Below the pieces are notes generated by a model. That model did not search any database. It was given only the letters and a program-made list of their open reading frames with translations, and was not told where the DNA came from. Below are positions 46,017 to 58,214 of a DNA stretch of 64,000 nt, one piece after another. Every line of letters begins with the position of its first letter. Position 1 is the stretch's first letter. This DNA is from Ottelia alismoides (taxonomy: Eukaryota > Streptophyta > Magnoliopsida > Alismatales > Hydrocharitaceae), in contig JAZKJV010000300.1 of NCBI GenBank assembly GCA_037367405.1, positions 124,001-188,000 of the forward strand, given 5' to 3'. The position numbers and the translations under genes were made by a program.

Positions 46017-48440
46017 GGTATACGGTTTAAGGTTAATTTTTAAATAGTTTACATTTTGGGCTTTCCACCCCCGAGTAGTCTGAATCTCGATTTTCTTATG
46101 CATATTCTCTATTTATTTTTTAGCATTTTTATTCATTTTATTTCTTATTTCTCATTAATATCCTCTAACATTTTATATTATTTTTCGTGTGAGGCACTCG
46201 CGGACTCGGAGTGGCTTTCTTGAAGGACGAAGGAACTCGGAGCAACCAGAGGCTGGCAATTCTGTGGACCGAGCCCGCTAAGGAGGCATGGAAAATTTAT
46301 TTTTTATTTTCTTTAAAGAGAGTGTTTTATTCATTTATTTTTGTAATTAATAATTGCTTATTTCTAGTCGTCGTCATTTAAAGACTCACGCTTGTACCCA
46401 AACATTGGATACTCGGCCTATCAGGCCTGTATTTTTGTGGTGATTGACATAGTCCTAGGATTGCACCATGGGTATTAGAGATATTAGGATCTATTTTTAT
46501 GCTTATATGACTAGGAGCGCACTCTTGCACTGATTATATGCACTAGATCGAATTTCACTTAGTCGAATTAATTTATTCTTTCACTCGTTAATAGAAATCC
46601 CTGTTCTAGGTGTGGTTTCCCATGCATGCATTAGAAATATTTGTTAGGGAATTTAAATTCTGTTTAGCATCATGCACAATTATTGCGAGGAAGCACTATC
46701 AGTGTTCATGAAAGCGGCATGTGCGGCCGCATATGCATATGCGGTTCCCTCAACGCACTGCTTTCATGAAGCCCCCCATTATGCGCCCAGTGTGCTTATG
46801 CGAGACGCGTATACGGGTTGTGCAGCCGCATATGCGGTCTGTGCGGCAGCATACACATTATTTATTTATTTATTTATTTTAAAAATTTGTGCCACATTTT
46901 TATTGTGTTATTTGTGCCATGTTTTCTTTGCTTTTGCATGTATGCAAACCAGGCATTCCATGACCATTTAAATCCATCGTCAAAGTAGTTGTACTGCAAG
47001 ATTGGAGTAAACACGCAAGGAAGAAAAATAATAATCTACTAATAATTTAGCAAACTAATTTAGTCAACTAATAATTATCATGAATGCAATATATTATATG
47101 TAAAGTTTGGTGCTTTTGATGGAGGATCAGTTATAAATATAATGACAGAGATATATGACATTATATTCAACAATAGAGGCATTTTGTGTGCTAACTTTTC
47201 TATTTTGTTGATCGTTGTCAATTATTTTGCGTGTTAACCGTTCTATTGAAGTGTTGATATTTGATTGATAGAGATTATTTTGAACTCTATATTAAAGTTA
47301 TTTTTCTTAGATTTTCTGTTGGACCACAATTATACATAAATTTAATTATATTGTAGTCACTTTTGTATATATTTATTTATTTATAAATAAAAAATTAAGA
47401 AACCGCGTAGAATCGCATATACCCCGCATATGCCCCAGCATACCGCTTAAGCGCTATTCAGTGACATGTCTGAACGTATACGCATACCGCTTTCCTGAAC
47501 CTTGAGCACTATAAGTATTTCTGACTTTGCATTCATCATCGTGTTTCCCATTACACAGCTTCTTAGATTCTCCCTCGGTTTTTATTCATCCAGGATTTAA
47601 ATGAAATTCGAATCCCCATATAGATGCGTATTGATCTCCTCTTAAATTCAAAGTGATAATCAAATTATAACAAGGGGATCGCTAATAAGGTGACTAAAAA
47701 CTAATTGGAATAAAATTGAAAATCAGCGTTTGTGGGAGAGCAAACCCATCCTTGTGCACAAGTACATACTTCCAGGTTGTGAATTGGTGAGGACGTAGCC
47801 GTAAGGTTAGAGCCCAAAACCATGGACCTGTGTCGTAAGTCTCCAGATCCAACTCTTGTGGGTTTGGGAGCTGCAAGCACTCGGCTCCGACCATAGTTGA
47901 TGTATTCGGTGTGCCCTTCTACTATCTCCTTTAGGGGTATGATATAACCCGGCAACCCGGTACTCCTTTGATTGGGGACTAGTAGAACCACACCTAGGCG
48001 TCAGGGTGATACACATTTGTGTAACGGATTCCAAAATTGATTTATCACCAATTTAAAATTGAAAAGATAAATGATCGAACTTTTGTAGCCTTCATTGTGT
48101 TAAGTTGGTGAATTTGGGGTTTGCATTATGTATTGTATTGTGTGCATTCAAATTCAGTGCACTTGCGTACATATATCAAGGTCCGTGAATCATACTCCAC
48201 CCTCCTTTTCGAAGATGCCGAAATATCGGTATCCATATCCGGACTCTGTGGGTTGATCTTACACAACCATATTCCAACTATCTTCGTCATCATATTCATA
48301 CTAGGAGAACCTTCCCTTTGAGTTGGTTCTCCCCCAACCATCATTCCCCTCACCCTCACACCCTACTTCTTCCTTTGTTAAGTCTTTCTATTATGAGCCG
48401 CTCATGAACTCTATGGATATTATGTGGACACAGTAGATAT
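46017..48440 (+). other. Leader of the nested element
   Basis: Apart from the hAT insertion (46700-47504), no frame with Gag similarity is found. Short minus-strand frames at 47694-48034 look like chance. The gag core expected here seems lost or unrecognisable. Confidence 0.45.
46700..47504. mobile_element. Non-autonomous hAT element with perfect 8-bp duplication
   Basis: Termini CAGTGTTCATGAAAGCGG and (inverted) CAAGGTTCAGGAAAGCGG match at 14 of 18 positions. Both flanks are AGCACTAT (46692-46699, 47505-47512). An 8-bp duplication with CA...TG ends is diagnostic for hAT. Subterminal regions are dense in gcatatgcgg and gcggccgcatatgc words; the 805 bp hold no transposase. Confidence 0.85.
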
Positions 48441-48561
48441 GAGCGTAACTGAATTTGAAAGAGAAACATGATTCCCGGTTACAATTAATGATTCACGGTT
48501 TGAACCATCCACTACTCAGGATGTCTATTGTCCCAAGTACGACCACTTTTCCTTTGATCAA

Positions 48562-48798
48562 ATGTGTGAGATTCTGAGTCAAGGAAATAGGACTCATGAC
48601 ATGACCACGATAGTAGAGAATAACTGTTACTCAACTCAGGATTACGTGCTGGAGTCACGACATGATGAGTATTGTTATTCATCTCCAAGTCATGAGACGA
48701 TGGCAGATGACATTGCTCAAATTAAACGAAGAATTGATGCTTTAACTGAACAACTTGATAATGGCATCCAAGTGATTAAAGAAATGATAAATAACTAA
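48562..48798 (+). pseudogene. Gag-tail-like relic of the nested element
   Basis: A 78-codon frame ending in a short predicted coiled coil (DDIAQIKRRIDALTEQLDN). In Athila-type elements a short helix of this kind can lie after Gag. No CCHC motif is present. Assignment rests mainly on position ahead of the protease relic. Confidence 0.35.
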
Positions 48799-49199
48799 GG
48801 AGGAGTGATGGTCCCACGAAGCGAACCTAAGACACACCATGTGTAAAATTTTCCGACACAGACACGACAGATACCCGAGACCGCTGACCTACCCAATGAT
48901 CATTCCATTGACCTAATAGAAATGCCATAAAATTAAAAAAAAACAGAAAATTCAAAAAAATGGATAACATCGAAATGAAAGCATTTTATAAAAGTCTAAT
49001 CTTAGAGCTTCCATTAATCAAGGTCATAGAGTATGTACACAATCTTTAGAGATTTTTGAAGACCGGATTATCACTTAAGAAGATGACAAAAAATGATCTA
49101 GAATCGAATTTCATCTAATCAATATGGCCAGTTCGATGGTTATGATCCAAAAAAAGCAGAAGCCGCAGAGTCAAACGGTCGATTAGGGTTATTGTGAGA

Positions 49200-49510
49200 T
49201 TGAGAACACAGAGGGTACCCATGTTTGGATTGACAACGACTCCACCCTGAACATCCTCCCGAAGTCCGTATTTGACCGACTCAAACTCAGATTGCTCAAA
49301 AAGGTTAGAGTGATCGTTCAATTTCTAGACCGATCCACAAAAAGATCGGGAGGATATGAATTTCCAAGGTGTCAAATATAGGGTGGACTTTATTGTCCTA
49401 GACACTGAGCACCGAGGAGAGTTGATTGAGTCTCCCATTATTTTGGGAAAGTTGTCTTAGCCTCTGCTAGAGCAACTATCGATTACGAGACTCAGGGCAT
49501 AAAATTCATG
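49200..49510 (+). pseudogene. Decayed retropepsin (aspartic protease) region
   Basis: Across shifting frames one reads DNDSTLNILPKSVFDRLKL, then QFLDRSTKRSGG, VDFIVLDTEHRGE, SPIILGK and ARATIDYETQGIKF. The order equals that of the Athila/Tat protease (D-S-G-A-x-I-N-L-P, then L-A-D-R-S, V-D-F-V-V-L-D and I-L-G-R-P-F-L-A). The catalytic DSG has become NDS, and several stops and frameshifts are present, so it is inactive. Confidence 0.65.
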
Positions 49511-49706
49511 AACTAGGATCAATGATCCAGTTCTTGAGGACGCGCCTGACCTTGAGAAAAATGAACAAGAAACCGATAGTCGTGACACAAAGGAGAGCAC
49601 AAAGCCAAACACTTCACAAGAATAGACCTCTCCATAGATTGTAGACACAACCATAGGAGAGACACCCGAGGATCAGACTATCGAGGCTACCAACGTTACC
49701 ATTAAG

Positions 49707-50177
49707 GTGAACGATCCTGATTTAGACACATCTAATTCATCGAATCTGGACATGATAATTCCCGACTCCCTTGATCAAAACTATGATCCCATACCTGAGC
49801 CATCAAAGCCCAAACCAACTCAGACCACTATCATATATCAGAAACGTGTACTGACATTACAAGAGATATGCAACATACAAGGTTATTCATCTGATGAAGA
49901 ACTTATGGCCAGCACCTCACAAACTCAGTTTAGAAGAGACACATCCTCTAGTATGGTTGCTAGTGGAGGGAAGAAGCACTCTGGTCCATCTCCTCTCCTT
50001 GCTTCAGTTCCTAGCAAACCGACTAAGTACATAACTATAGACATGGATTATTCTGAGGATTCCTCCCCAAGGTCTAGTAGGCATACCAATGTAATCAGAT
50101 ATGACCAGACGGATACCTTTTCAAAAGAATATTCATCATCCGAGGTCGAGTTGGTTGTCCATGTGGGTAAGCAATAA
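49707..50177 (+). CDS. Acidic Ser/Pro-rich frame of unknown function in the nested element
   Basis: A 156-codon frame stays open while the preceding protease is full of stops. It is acidic, Ser/Thr-rich and contains LTLQEICNIQGYSSDEEL and YITIDMDYSEDSSP. No domain is recognised. It lies between the protease relic and the stem-loop array, the place held by the acidic Gag extension in the minus-strand element (5943-7550). The first ATG may not be the true start. It may be a chance survivor. Confidence 0.35.
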   Translation: MNDPDLDTSNSSNLDMIIPDSLDQNYDPIPEPSKPKPTQTTIIYQKRVLTLQEICNIQGYSSDEELMASTSQTQFRRDTSSSMVASGGKKHSGPSPLLASVPSKPTKYITIDMDYSEDSSPRSSRHTNVIRYDQTDTFSKEYSSSEVELVVHVGKQ

Positions 50178-50378
50178 CACTGAAAAATTAGTTGGAGAGC
50201 CTCCACCGAACACTATTACTCTTCTGAGGATGACTCCGATGATGGTTGGGGATCTTCTTTGTCATATTCTTCATATCCATATTCCCTCCCACCACATGCC
50301 CGCAAGAAGGTTTGCCAGAAACCTCCTTGAACCTTTGTACATTCTCTCCTGATCCCATCGGTTCCCTTTGCACTTCTT

Positions 50379-50589
50379 CTATACTTAGGCAAAAGCCTAA
50401 GTATAGGGGGGACCGATGCCCACCCCATTTATATCCACTTTCTCTTCTCTTTCCCCAGACCGCCTCATTTTTTCTCTCTTATATACTTAGGTTGACCAAG
50501 AGCCTAAGTATGGGGGCATCCAACTTCTACCTCTCTCCCTTTTTTTCTTTTGCATCCTTCTATACTTAGCAAACACTAAGTGTAGGGGG
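50379..50589 (+). repeat. Stem-loop array with polypurine-like arms
   Basis: Three inverted repeats: 50379-50390/50395-50406 (12 bp, CTATACTTAGGC), followed by GGGGG; 50483-50491/50503-50511 (9 bp), followed by GGGGG; 50560-50569/50576-50585 (10 bp with one G-T pair), followed by GGGGTG. It begins about 200 bases after the acidic frame. Same grammar as 5331-5792. Confidence 0.8.
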
Positions 50590-51760
50590 TGAGCTGCATT
50601 TGTGTACATAGTCTGCATTGCATTATATTATATGTATTGTATTTTCTGTATATATAAACTAACATGGGGTATGGGTAGGCTTTTTAAAACTCTTTTCAAA
50701 AAGACAAAAAAATCACAAAATTTAAAAAAAATGTGCATCCCATGCATCTACACTTCACTCAGCATTTCATGTATCTGCATTGGTAAAAAACACTTTAGTT
50801 CTAAATCGAGTTGTGAGTCGAAACCGAAAGTGGTCTTGACTTGACCTTAATCTACTTAATTTTCATAGAAACGTCACCGAGAAATAGGATTTTAAAATTT
50901 CAAGTCTTAGACTTAATTCTTAAAGTTCCTCATGATAATGTTCAGACTTTGACTCTTAGTGTCTAACCTGGTCACCTCATTTTGAGTACGACTCTTGAAT
51001 AGGGAATTAATATGTACTCCAACACTGTGCACTAAACTCATATGGGGTTTGGAAGGTTATCTGAGTATCTTTTCTAGTAGCATGGAAATCTAACGATCGG
51101 AGTATGGGTTGAAATAAATCTTCAGATGAGGAATGGACTATTAGCATAATTTTCTAAGACCTTAAAAGATGGGCGGAACAACAGAGCAACCACAATTCAT
51201 ACCAAAAGAAGCCAACTACAAAATATATTATTGATCGCAATAGTACAAGCTTCAGACAGCATGCACATCTCTATGGAGACTTGGTTACACTAGCCAAGCT
51301 TCACAGGAGAGATGACTGCACAAGTCACCCTCCAGTTTTCTCTCATTCGTCTAAAAACATTTCCCCCGTATTCTTCATAAAGTGGCATGTACCTGAACTT
51401 AGAAAGAAATGTGTGACTCCCCGAGGATGAGTTACTAGAGGAGAGGTTTGCATGGTAATCTGGCATTTCGTATGGGAAGTACTAACACCATTCACACACA
51501 TGAGCTAGTTGTTCAACATTCATGGAGGATCCTTTGAGAGGAGGATTGTTCTAAGATGACTTCTAAGCCGAACCTGTAATAACAATATGTAGAACTTGAA
51601 GGTTTTTTATTTTAAAACCCTGATTCTTATAGGAGTTCTGCCAAACTATTAATCCAAAGGTCGGGTCAAGCTTCATTTTCATCTTTTGTTCATGATCTTG
51701 GTATGGAGCCCAATCTCATTTCGCCTCTTCATTTTTAGTTGCTCGGAGATGAGCAAGGTT
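50590..51760 (+). other. 3' untranslated region of the nested element
   Basis: Non-coding. Positions 50810-51150 match 60605-60970 in the outer element (for example gacttgaccttaatct-ct and gactttgactcttagt). The block near 51270-51330 matches the minus strand of the first element near 4210-4280. Confidence 0.6.
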
Positions 51761-51774
51761 TAAGTACAGCGGGT
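51761..51774 (+). other. Decayed polypurine tract
   Basis: TAAGTACAGCGGGT directly precedes the LTR start TGATGA and is a diverged form of TAAGTATAGGGGG. Confidence 0.55.
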
Positions 51775-54700
51775 TGATGAATCTGTGATTCATCACTCTA
51801 GTTAGCAAAAAATAGAGCTTCGTCTTGAGAAATTAGGTCCATTCATATGTTAATATCTAAAAATTAACTTTCATGCACTTGTAAATAATTTACATAAATT
51901 AGCATCGCATTTTGCATTCATAATCATATGTAAATTTTCACCTAATTTCACATTTTCTTAATTAATTCATGCTAACTCCAACTGTCATGAAACTGACTTC
52001 ACTGTTTACAAATAACTAACCTTATTAAGAAAAAAATTCAAAAAATTACTAGCGTAAATATATTTGAAATAAACCCAAACCCTAATTTCAGGACAAAAAG
52101 CAGCAAACGCTAATATGTCTCTCATATAGTGTCTAAATGTACTCTACTCACTTTTGAATTAATGTATATTCAATTATCTACAAATCAAGACTAAATTCAA
52201 AAGAAACGGTGTTCATTTGAGAAAATTGGGTTTTGAGACCTAACCGTGCATTATACATTCTTATTAATTTTTGCATGTCATTTCATGTACATATTTAATT
52301 CTTTTTTTATCTATTTCCCTTTCACTTCTTTATTTCATTTCATGATTTAAGTGATTACATAAAAATAAAGGAAAAGATGCATTCTGACCTAAGCCCATTG
52401 ACTAATTCACATGTCTATAACTAACATTTTCTAAATACTATTAATTCAAAAAACATCAAAATGCATTTGAGTCCATTACACTATTTCACATTATATCTGA
52501 TTTTTGCATGTATATTCATCTACAAAAAAAACAAACAAAAATTACAAAACTAAAATATTGATATTTTATATACATAAAATATCACCAAAGAAATCATATC
52601 TGGCACAGTCCATCTCATTTGCATTTGCGTCCTTCATGTACATTAGAGGTCACATTTAGACGCACATTTTAAATTCTTATCATTTTTTGCATTGGAGGTC
52701 ATTTACTATTTTAAATTTAATTTTCTATCATTTTGGTAAAGAACATCAAAATAGCTTTCAAAGGAGACCAAAATCACTTCATTTGGATTTATATGTAAAA
52801 AGATATTCAAAGTTTAATCCAGGGGCATTTTTGCAATAAAAATAAGAATTTTTTTATTATAAATAAGGACAAAAAGAATTGAAATGCAATTAAAATGAGA
52901 TGCAAGGGTTAAAGTGCAAATTTCACAATGCAAGAGGAGTTATCTACAAATAGGAGAAACTAAGGGGTGGGTGCTGCAATCTTCTAGGTCAAGTACGCGA
53001 TGCACGTGACTCGGCTAGGCTCGGTACAGGAGGGTCGGTCCATGTAGCTGCTTTTGGTGGTTTGCACGAGGCTTGGAGACAGGCTCGAAGTCCGAACCTA
53101 GAGACTCAAAATGTAGCTTCGGAGGGCAACGTGGAGATTTGACTGTCATCGGATCTCGCCTAGTCTCGGGCAATCAACAGTTGATGCTCCTCTTGTGTTC
53201 TTCTCCTCCTTTGTAGATGGCGGAGCAAAGGCTGGGCTCCGGCGAACTCCTAAAGGCTCCTCTGTTGCTCCTCCACTGCTCTGAAAGTCACGGTATCTTC
53301 CCGATGCTGTCGTAAAGTCGAGGACGAACTGATGAAGATGAGGGATGCCTCGTATTACTCTATCGATGAAGCTTTTCCAGAGAAGAAAATGGAGATCGAA
53401 GCACTACTTTGTTCTTTTATCAATGAAGCCCTTCGTACGTGCAGTGTTAGTCCAAACAAAAGTCGAAATGTATGCAGATGGTTTGATGAGATTATGAGGC
53501 GAAATAGAGGGTTCAAACGGGATGGAGGATTTAAACCCTAGATGGTTTCCAGGGTGAAGAACACCTGGAAAAGGATCGTGATGGGAACAGAGATGGAGAA
53601 GCATTGAAATCTACTATAAAGTTACGCGTGGATGATGACTTCGATGCGAAGATGTCCGATTTCTCAGATCATTGGAACTCTAGGTGAGAAGGACCTTGAA
53701 ATTTGTTGAAAATACAAGAAAAACAAATTGAAGAATGTACCTGAGTTGGTAGAGGTATAGGTGAAGAATTGAAGAAGAATCATTACACTAATCGAAGCTT
53801 AAGAGCTTCGAGTCGTAGCGTCGAGCTGGGCTAGAGATTCGAGCTCAAGCAGAGGCAATGGAGTTATGCAACTTGGTGGTATACCAACGATCTCACCAGA
53901 CTATTGTCAACTATCATCGCACTCAATCACCGCCTCACACTGTCACTGGAGGTTGGAGAGGCTAGGGGACACGTCCTAGAGTGGCGGATAGGGCGGAAGC
54001 TAGTTGGAGAAGGGGGTTTTGAGGTGGTGGCAGTTTGGTGGTTGGTGAAGAAAGGTGGTGGTTTCAACCACCAATACGGCTAGGAGAGGATTAGGGGAAG
54101 TTAAGGATCAGGCGTGGATAAGGGACGAACGGTCAAGCGGAGGGTGGTGGTTTCGAAGGAAGAAGGTGTAGGGAGAGGTTGCCATAATTGGGAGGAGTTG
54201 TCGTTGGCGAAAAGTCGCATCATTTCGAGGGTGGAAGTTGAGAGGTTGACGATGCACTGTAGACGGTTGGATCAAGATCCAACGGTCCTGATATGGAAGG
54301 GTGATCGACGCGATGAGAGGCGGCCACATGGGCGGTCGTGGAGGCGCCACGTGTCCCAAAAGGAATTAAAGACATCAGAAAAAAATACGAAATAAATCGA
54401 AAAGGAATAAAAGAAGAAAGAATTAAAAAAACTCAAAACATGAAAGCTGTATATCTCGATGAGATCTACACCTTTCATGTAGAAGTCAAAGAGATCAAAG
54501 GTCATTTGTAAATGGATAAAAATTAAATACATCTTAAAATGATATAAAACATTTTTCTTTTATTTGTCTTTTACTTATTTTTTGGGATTTTATTTTTTTT
54601 TTGTTATATTATTTATATACAATATTATATTAATTTTTATTTGATTTTTAATGGGAAATAAATACATAAAATAATAGCACAATAATATGATTATATAATA

Positions 54701-55789
54701 TAGTGTAATTAGGGTCAATTATTTATAACACATAAATTATTGATTAATGTTAATAGACAATGAATCTTGTTGATTTACTTAAGCAAAAGAGATACTAGTG
54801 GTAATTAATGATGATAAATACGGTATTTATTAGTGTGTCGCGTGCGTGACCTTGGGTATTTTATGCTAATTCCCCTGCACAGAAAAAATTATGCAGGAAG
54901 CATAGCTGCTTTATCAAATTGCAAGAAGGTCTCTGCAAGGGTATAATTGTGAACAATTCTATTTATTTTATTTACATTTTTCACATGGACTTCAATTATC
55001 TTGTGTATCTAGTATCGTTTTTTTTACATTCTTAGTGTCATTTTGTTCCTCTTTGTATTGTCTATCATATAGAATACTGAGACATTCATTTGGAGGTATT
55101 TTTGACATTAGTAAAATTGAGCCATTTATTCTTTATAGTGAGCACATTTACACTTACTATGATTGATTTTTGTTGCTCACTTGTGCATTGATCTGGGAAA
55201 ATTCATTTGGGATAAAATTTGAAAATTAATTTGACATTAATTGAAAATTCATTCTCTAAAATCAATTACGACTGGGGATTCGTTTAATTAATCATTTTCT
55301 AAACTTTAACTTGCATAGTCCTTGCATTAAATCATCATATTATTGCATATCATTCATTTCATCATCATTTAAAATTCATAAAAAAGGGTGCATTTATTTA
55401 TTAGTCTTTTACCATATAGCATAACATTATTTGCTTTGCACTAAAATATTTGTTGAATTCATGCATCATATTCCTTTTATTAATTAATTAATTATATCTT
55501 ATATTTAAAAACCAATAAAAATATGAAAATACGAAAGCACTTAAAAATATTCATTTATCTCTGAAAAACTAATTTTTTGAATTATTTCAGAATTAATTAT
55601 GAACTCTCATCTTACCTCCCTGGGTTCGATCTTGGAATTTATCCTAATAAAATAAATAATTTGACCGCATTGAGATTTGATTCTCTAAATCATTTCTTGG
55701 TGCGGTCAATTTTAATAGATCTCGAATTGCCCGGCTACAACAATAATTAAAATGACAAAACTAAAAGGGTGATTCTGAGATGCTCGACA
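51775..55789 (+). repeat. 3' LTR of the nested element
   Basis: 4015 bp from TGATGAAT-CTGTG-ATTCATCA to CTCGACA. Ends match the 5' LTR; the centre (about 52740-54830) is G/A-rich and carries gttggatcaagatccaacgg at 54268. On the minus strand the centre resembles the C/T-rich centre of the 5' LTR in style, suggesting inversion or replacement. Confidence 0.75.
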
Positions 55790-58190
55790 CCCATCGAAAC
55801 ACATCCACCATCGTGAGGGAGAGAAATCGACAACAACTTCGAGGCTTGTCGGCAATAATAGCTTCTGGGAGGACCTATTGAGGCAAGTCTCGCTACTTCT
55901 AGAGCTTCTTGCTGCATTGCTTCTCATTGGCCTAATCGAAGATATCAGTTCATCCCCACGGCGAGATACAATGAGCAGAGCTTCTTGTTGTAGCTTCAAG
56001 CTCTCAAAATCTGCTAAGTCTCGCTACACGTTGCAACTTGAGACCAAGATTGGAGGAGTTTCAACCACGGAAGAGGATCGTCTGCTATAGAGGGGATTGC
56101 AGCAAAGATGGTGTAATCCCCTTTAAATATTTTTTGTGATTTGGATTTTAAAATCCAATCTTATAGATTGAATCTTATATTAATGCTCTACATATCCTCC
56201 AAATTTCGCTTAAATCCGAGATTATTTACTATTTTAGCAAATAATCTCGGATTTAAGCGAAATTTGGAGGATATGTAGAGCATTAATATAAGATTAAATC
56301 TATAAGATTGGATTTTAAAATCAAAATCACAAAAAATATTTAAAGGGGATTATAGTACCTCTGCTACAATCCCCTCTACAGCAGAGGATGTTCTTCCTTC
56401 AACCATTCCATCCATCGGTGAGCAACCCTTCAGGTGGTACCCATTTTCCCTTTTCTTCTTCCTTTTTCCTTCCTCTTCTTTTCCTTCTTTCTTCTGCTAT
56501 TTTCCTGTCTACTACAATTTGTTCCCCCATTCCCGTTCCAACTTTCTTATTTGTATCAAACATACAACCCATCACTGACCAAACTTTCTCTTCTCTGTCA
56601 TACCCTCTCACCATCGATTCTTGTAAGAGATTAACTCGCACCTCCGGTCCTCCGCCTTCTTCGCCTCGTCAAGGACCCTCACCATTCACCTCACATCCAT
56701 TCTGCTATCAACCCTTCAGGCCGAGTTCGACAAGCTCGAGTCCCCACAATTACACTGTAGGTCCAACCATAGAAACGGTCATACAATCATACCACTAGCA
56801 GTTGTATCTCTAGCGTCGATTGGGGATCTCATATATTCAGGGAGACCTCATCAGATATTCTCCTTCGTCCATCATCGAGACCCCTAGTTCGAACGGCCTC
56901 TGCTGCAAATTAATGACCAGAGAGGAGGGGAGGTTGCAGCAGAAGCTCCAAGCCTTGGGTCGTCACCTCAATCGAGTCTGGTCGTATGTCGACCATGAAT
57001 ATCCTTCCCTTTGTTTTGGGAACAATGATCAGAGTATGATGAATGCTTCACCCCCTTTCTTCCCCATCGCATGGAGGAGCACCGAGATCTGCTTGTCAAC
57101 GGAGCACAACCATCACTAAAGGTCGACACATTTAGTTGCTTCAACCACCCGAAGAAGGAACAAAGTGGAGCTCTAGAGATCGCACGTGCATGGGTATGTG
57201 TTTGATGTTTTTTTCAGAAAACACCCTGACCTCATCCTCAAATCGCAAGAACAACCCCGTTGTCATGGATATTGCACATCAACCCTCATGACTTTTAGGT
57301 AATTACACAATAGCCCATGTGTTGCAAGCCTTTATTTTGTTTTATTTATTTTATTTGCATTCAGGCCCCTATGTTCAAGTAATCATTTGGATCTTCATTT
57401 GTTAGCATATCTCTTTTCCAAAATTATTTATCATAGTACATATCATTCTCTACATTTTACAATGAAATATTCTCATACTTTACCCGTCTATGATAAGTAA
57501 TCGATAATAACTCAACATTTCCAAAAAATTATATTTTGTAGATTTAATTGTGATATATTTTTCCTCCAAAAATCAATTCATTCGTATTTATTATTTACTT
57601 AAAATAAATTGATTAGTGATCTTGGTAAATAATTTTTAGTTGACTCAAAGTTAGTATTTTAAAGATATTTAAGGTGTTCTGGATACCTCTCATGTAGGGC
57701 TAATTAGGACATTTTTAGATCCGGAAAGTATTAAGGGTTGATAATTATTAGAATTAATTTACTCAAGATCACATTGGTTTCTTCGATAAATCATTAAATA
57801 TTCATTTCACATTATAAAATTCCCAAATTTCACAGTAGCTTAGTTTTACATATTTAACATTTTGATCAAGTTTTATAGATTATGAAATTGATTTGATTGA
57901 AAAATTGCGAATTAACCCCTTGAACTTAGTCGGATTTGCATTAAGTCATTTATTTGCATAAGAAAACTAAAAAATCTATAAAATTTTAACACAAAATTAT
58001 TTAAATTCAATCCCAAGCATGTAATTGCTTCCTTGTGTTCAACCTTGGGCTTACCCCAAGTAAAATAAAAATTGTCCGCTTTTTCACATTAACTGGATAT
58101 TAATTATTAAAGTGTTTTTTACAGAGTCGCCAACTGCCCGACTACAACAACAATTCACATCAAATAATCAAGGAATTTAGCGGGTCGATA
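55790..58190 (+). repeat. 5' LTR of the outer element, second part
   Basis: Continues the GC-rich centre interrupted at 42482, then AT-rich DNA. A clean U5 stem-loop lies at 58044-58060 (CTTGGG/CCCAAG) followed by taaaataaa, and a block gactacaacaacaatt near 58140 matches 55733 and 45941. It ends just before the primer-binding site at 58193. A fold-back MITE sits at 56082-56384. Confidence 0.65.
56082..56384. mobile_element. Fold-back MITE with nearly perfect arms
   Basis: Ends ctgctatagaggggattg and (inverted) ctgctgtagaggggattg. The inner arms from about 56130 to 56230 and 56240 to 56340 are almost identical inverted copies, meeting at 56230-56240. Flanks aggatcgt and aggatgtt agree at six of eight positions. 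Superfamily uncertain (hAT- or Mutator-like). Confidence 0.8.
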
Positions 58191-58192
58191 AA

Positions 58193-58210
58193 TGGCGTCG
58201 TTGGATACAT
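58193..58210 (+). other. Primer-binding site of the outer element, decayed
   Basis: TGGCGTCGTTGGATACAT retains TGGCG-CGTTG of the tRNA-Asp complement. RNase H similarity begins almost immediately afterwards, showing that the intervening gag, protease and polymerase were deleted. Confidence 0.55.
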
Positions 58211-58214
58211 TGAT

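Larger units (their letters stand above)
42483..55789 (+). mobile_element. Nested Athila-type element with degenerate coding region
   Basis: The order is LTR (42483-45996), primer-binding site (45999-46016), leader with a hAT insertion (46700-47504), gag-tail frame, decayed protease (49200-49500), acidic 156-codon frame (49707-50177), stem-loop array (50379-50589), 3' untranslated block, polypurine tract (51761-51774) and LTR (51775-55789). Flanks cacat (42478-42482) and cccat (55790-55794) are a 5-bp target duplication with one change. Reverse transcriptase and integrase are not seen. Confidence 0.75.

Noticed and set aside
47694..48034. Three overlapping minus-strand frames in the nested element leader
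   Set aside because: Antisense to the element, mutually overlapping, no recognisable domain.
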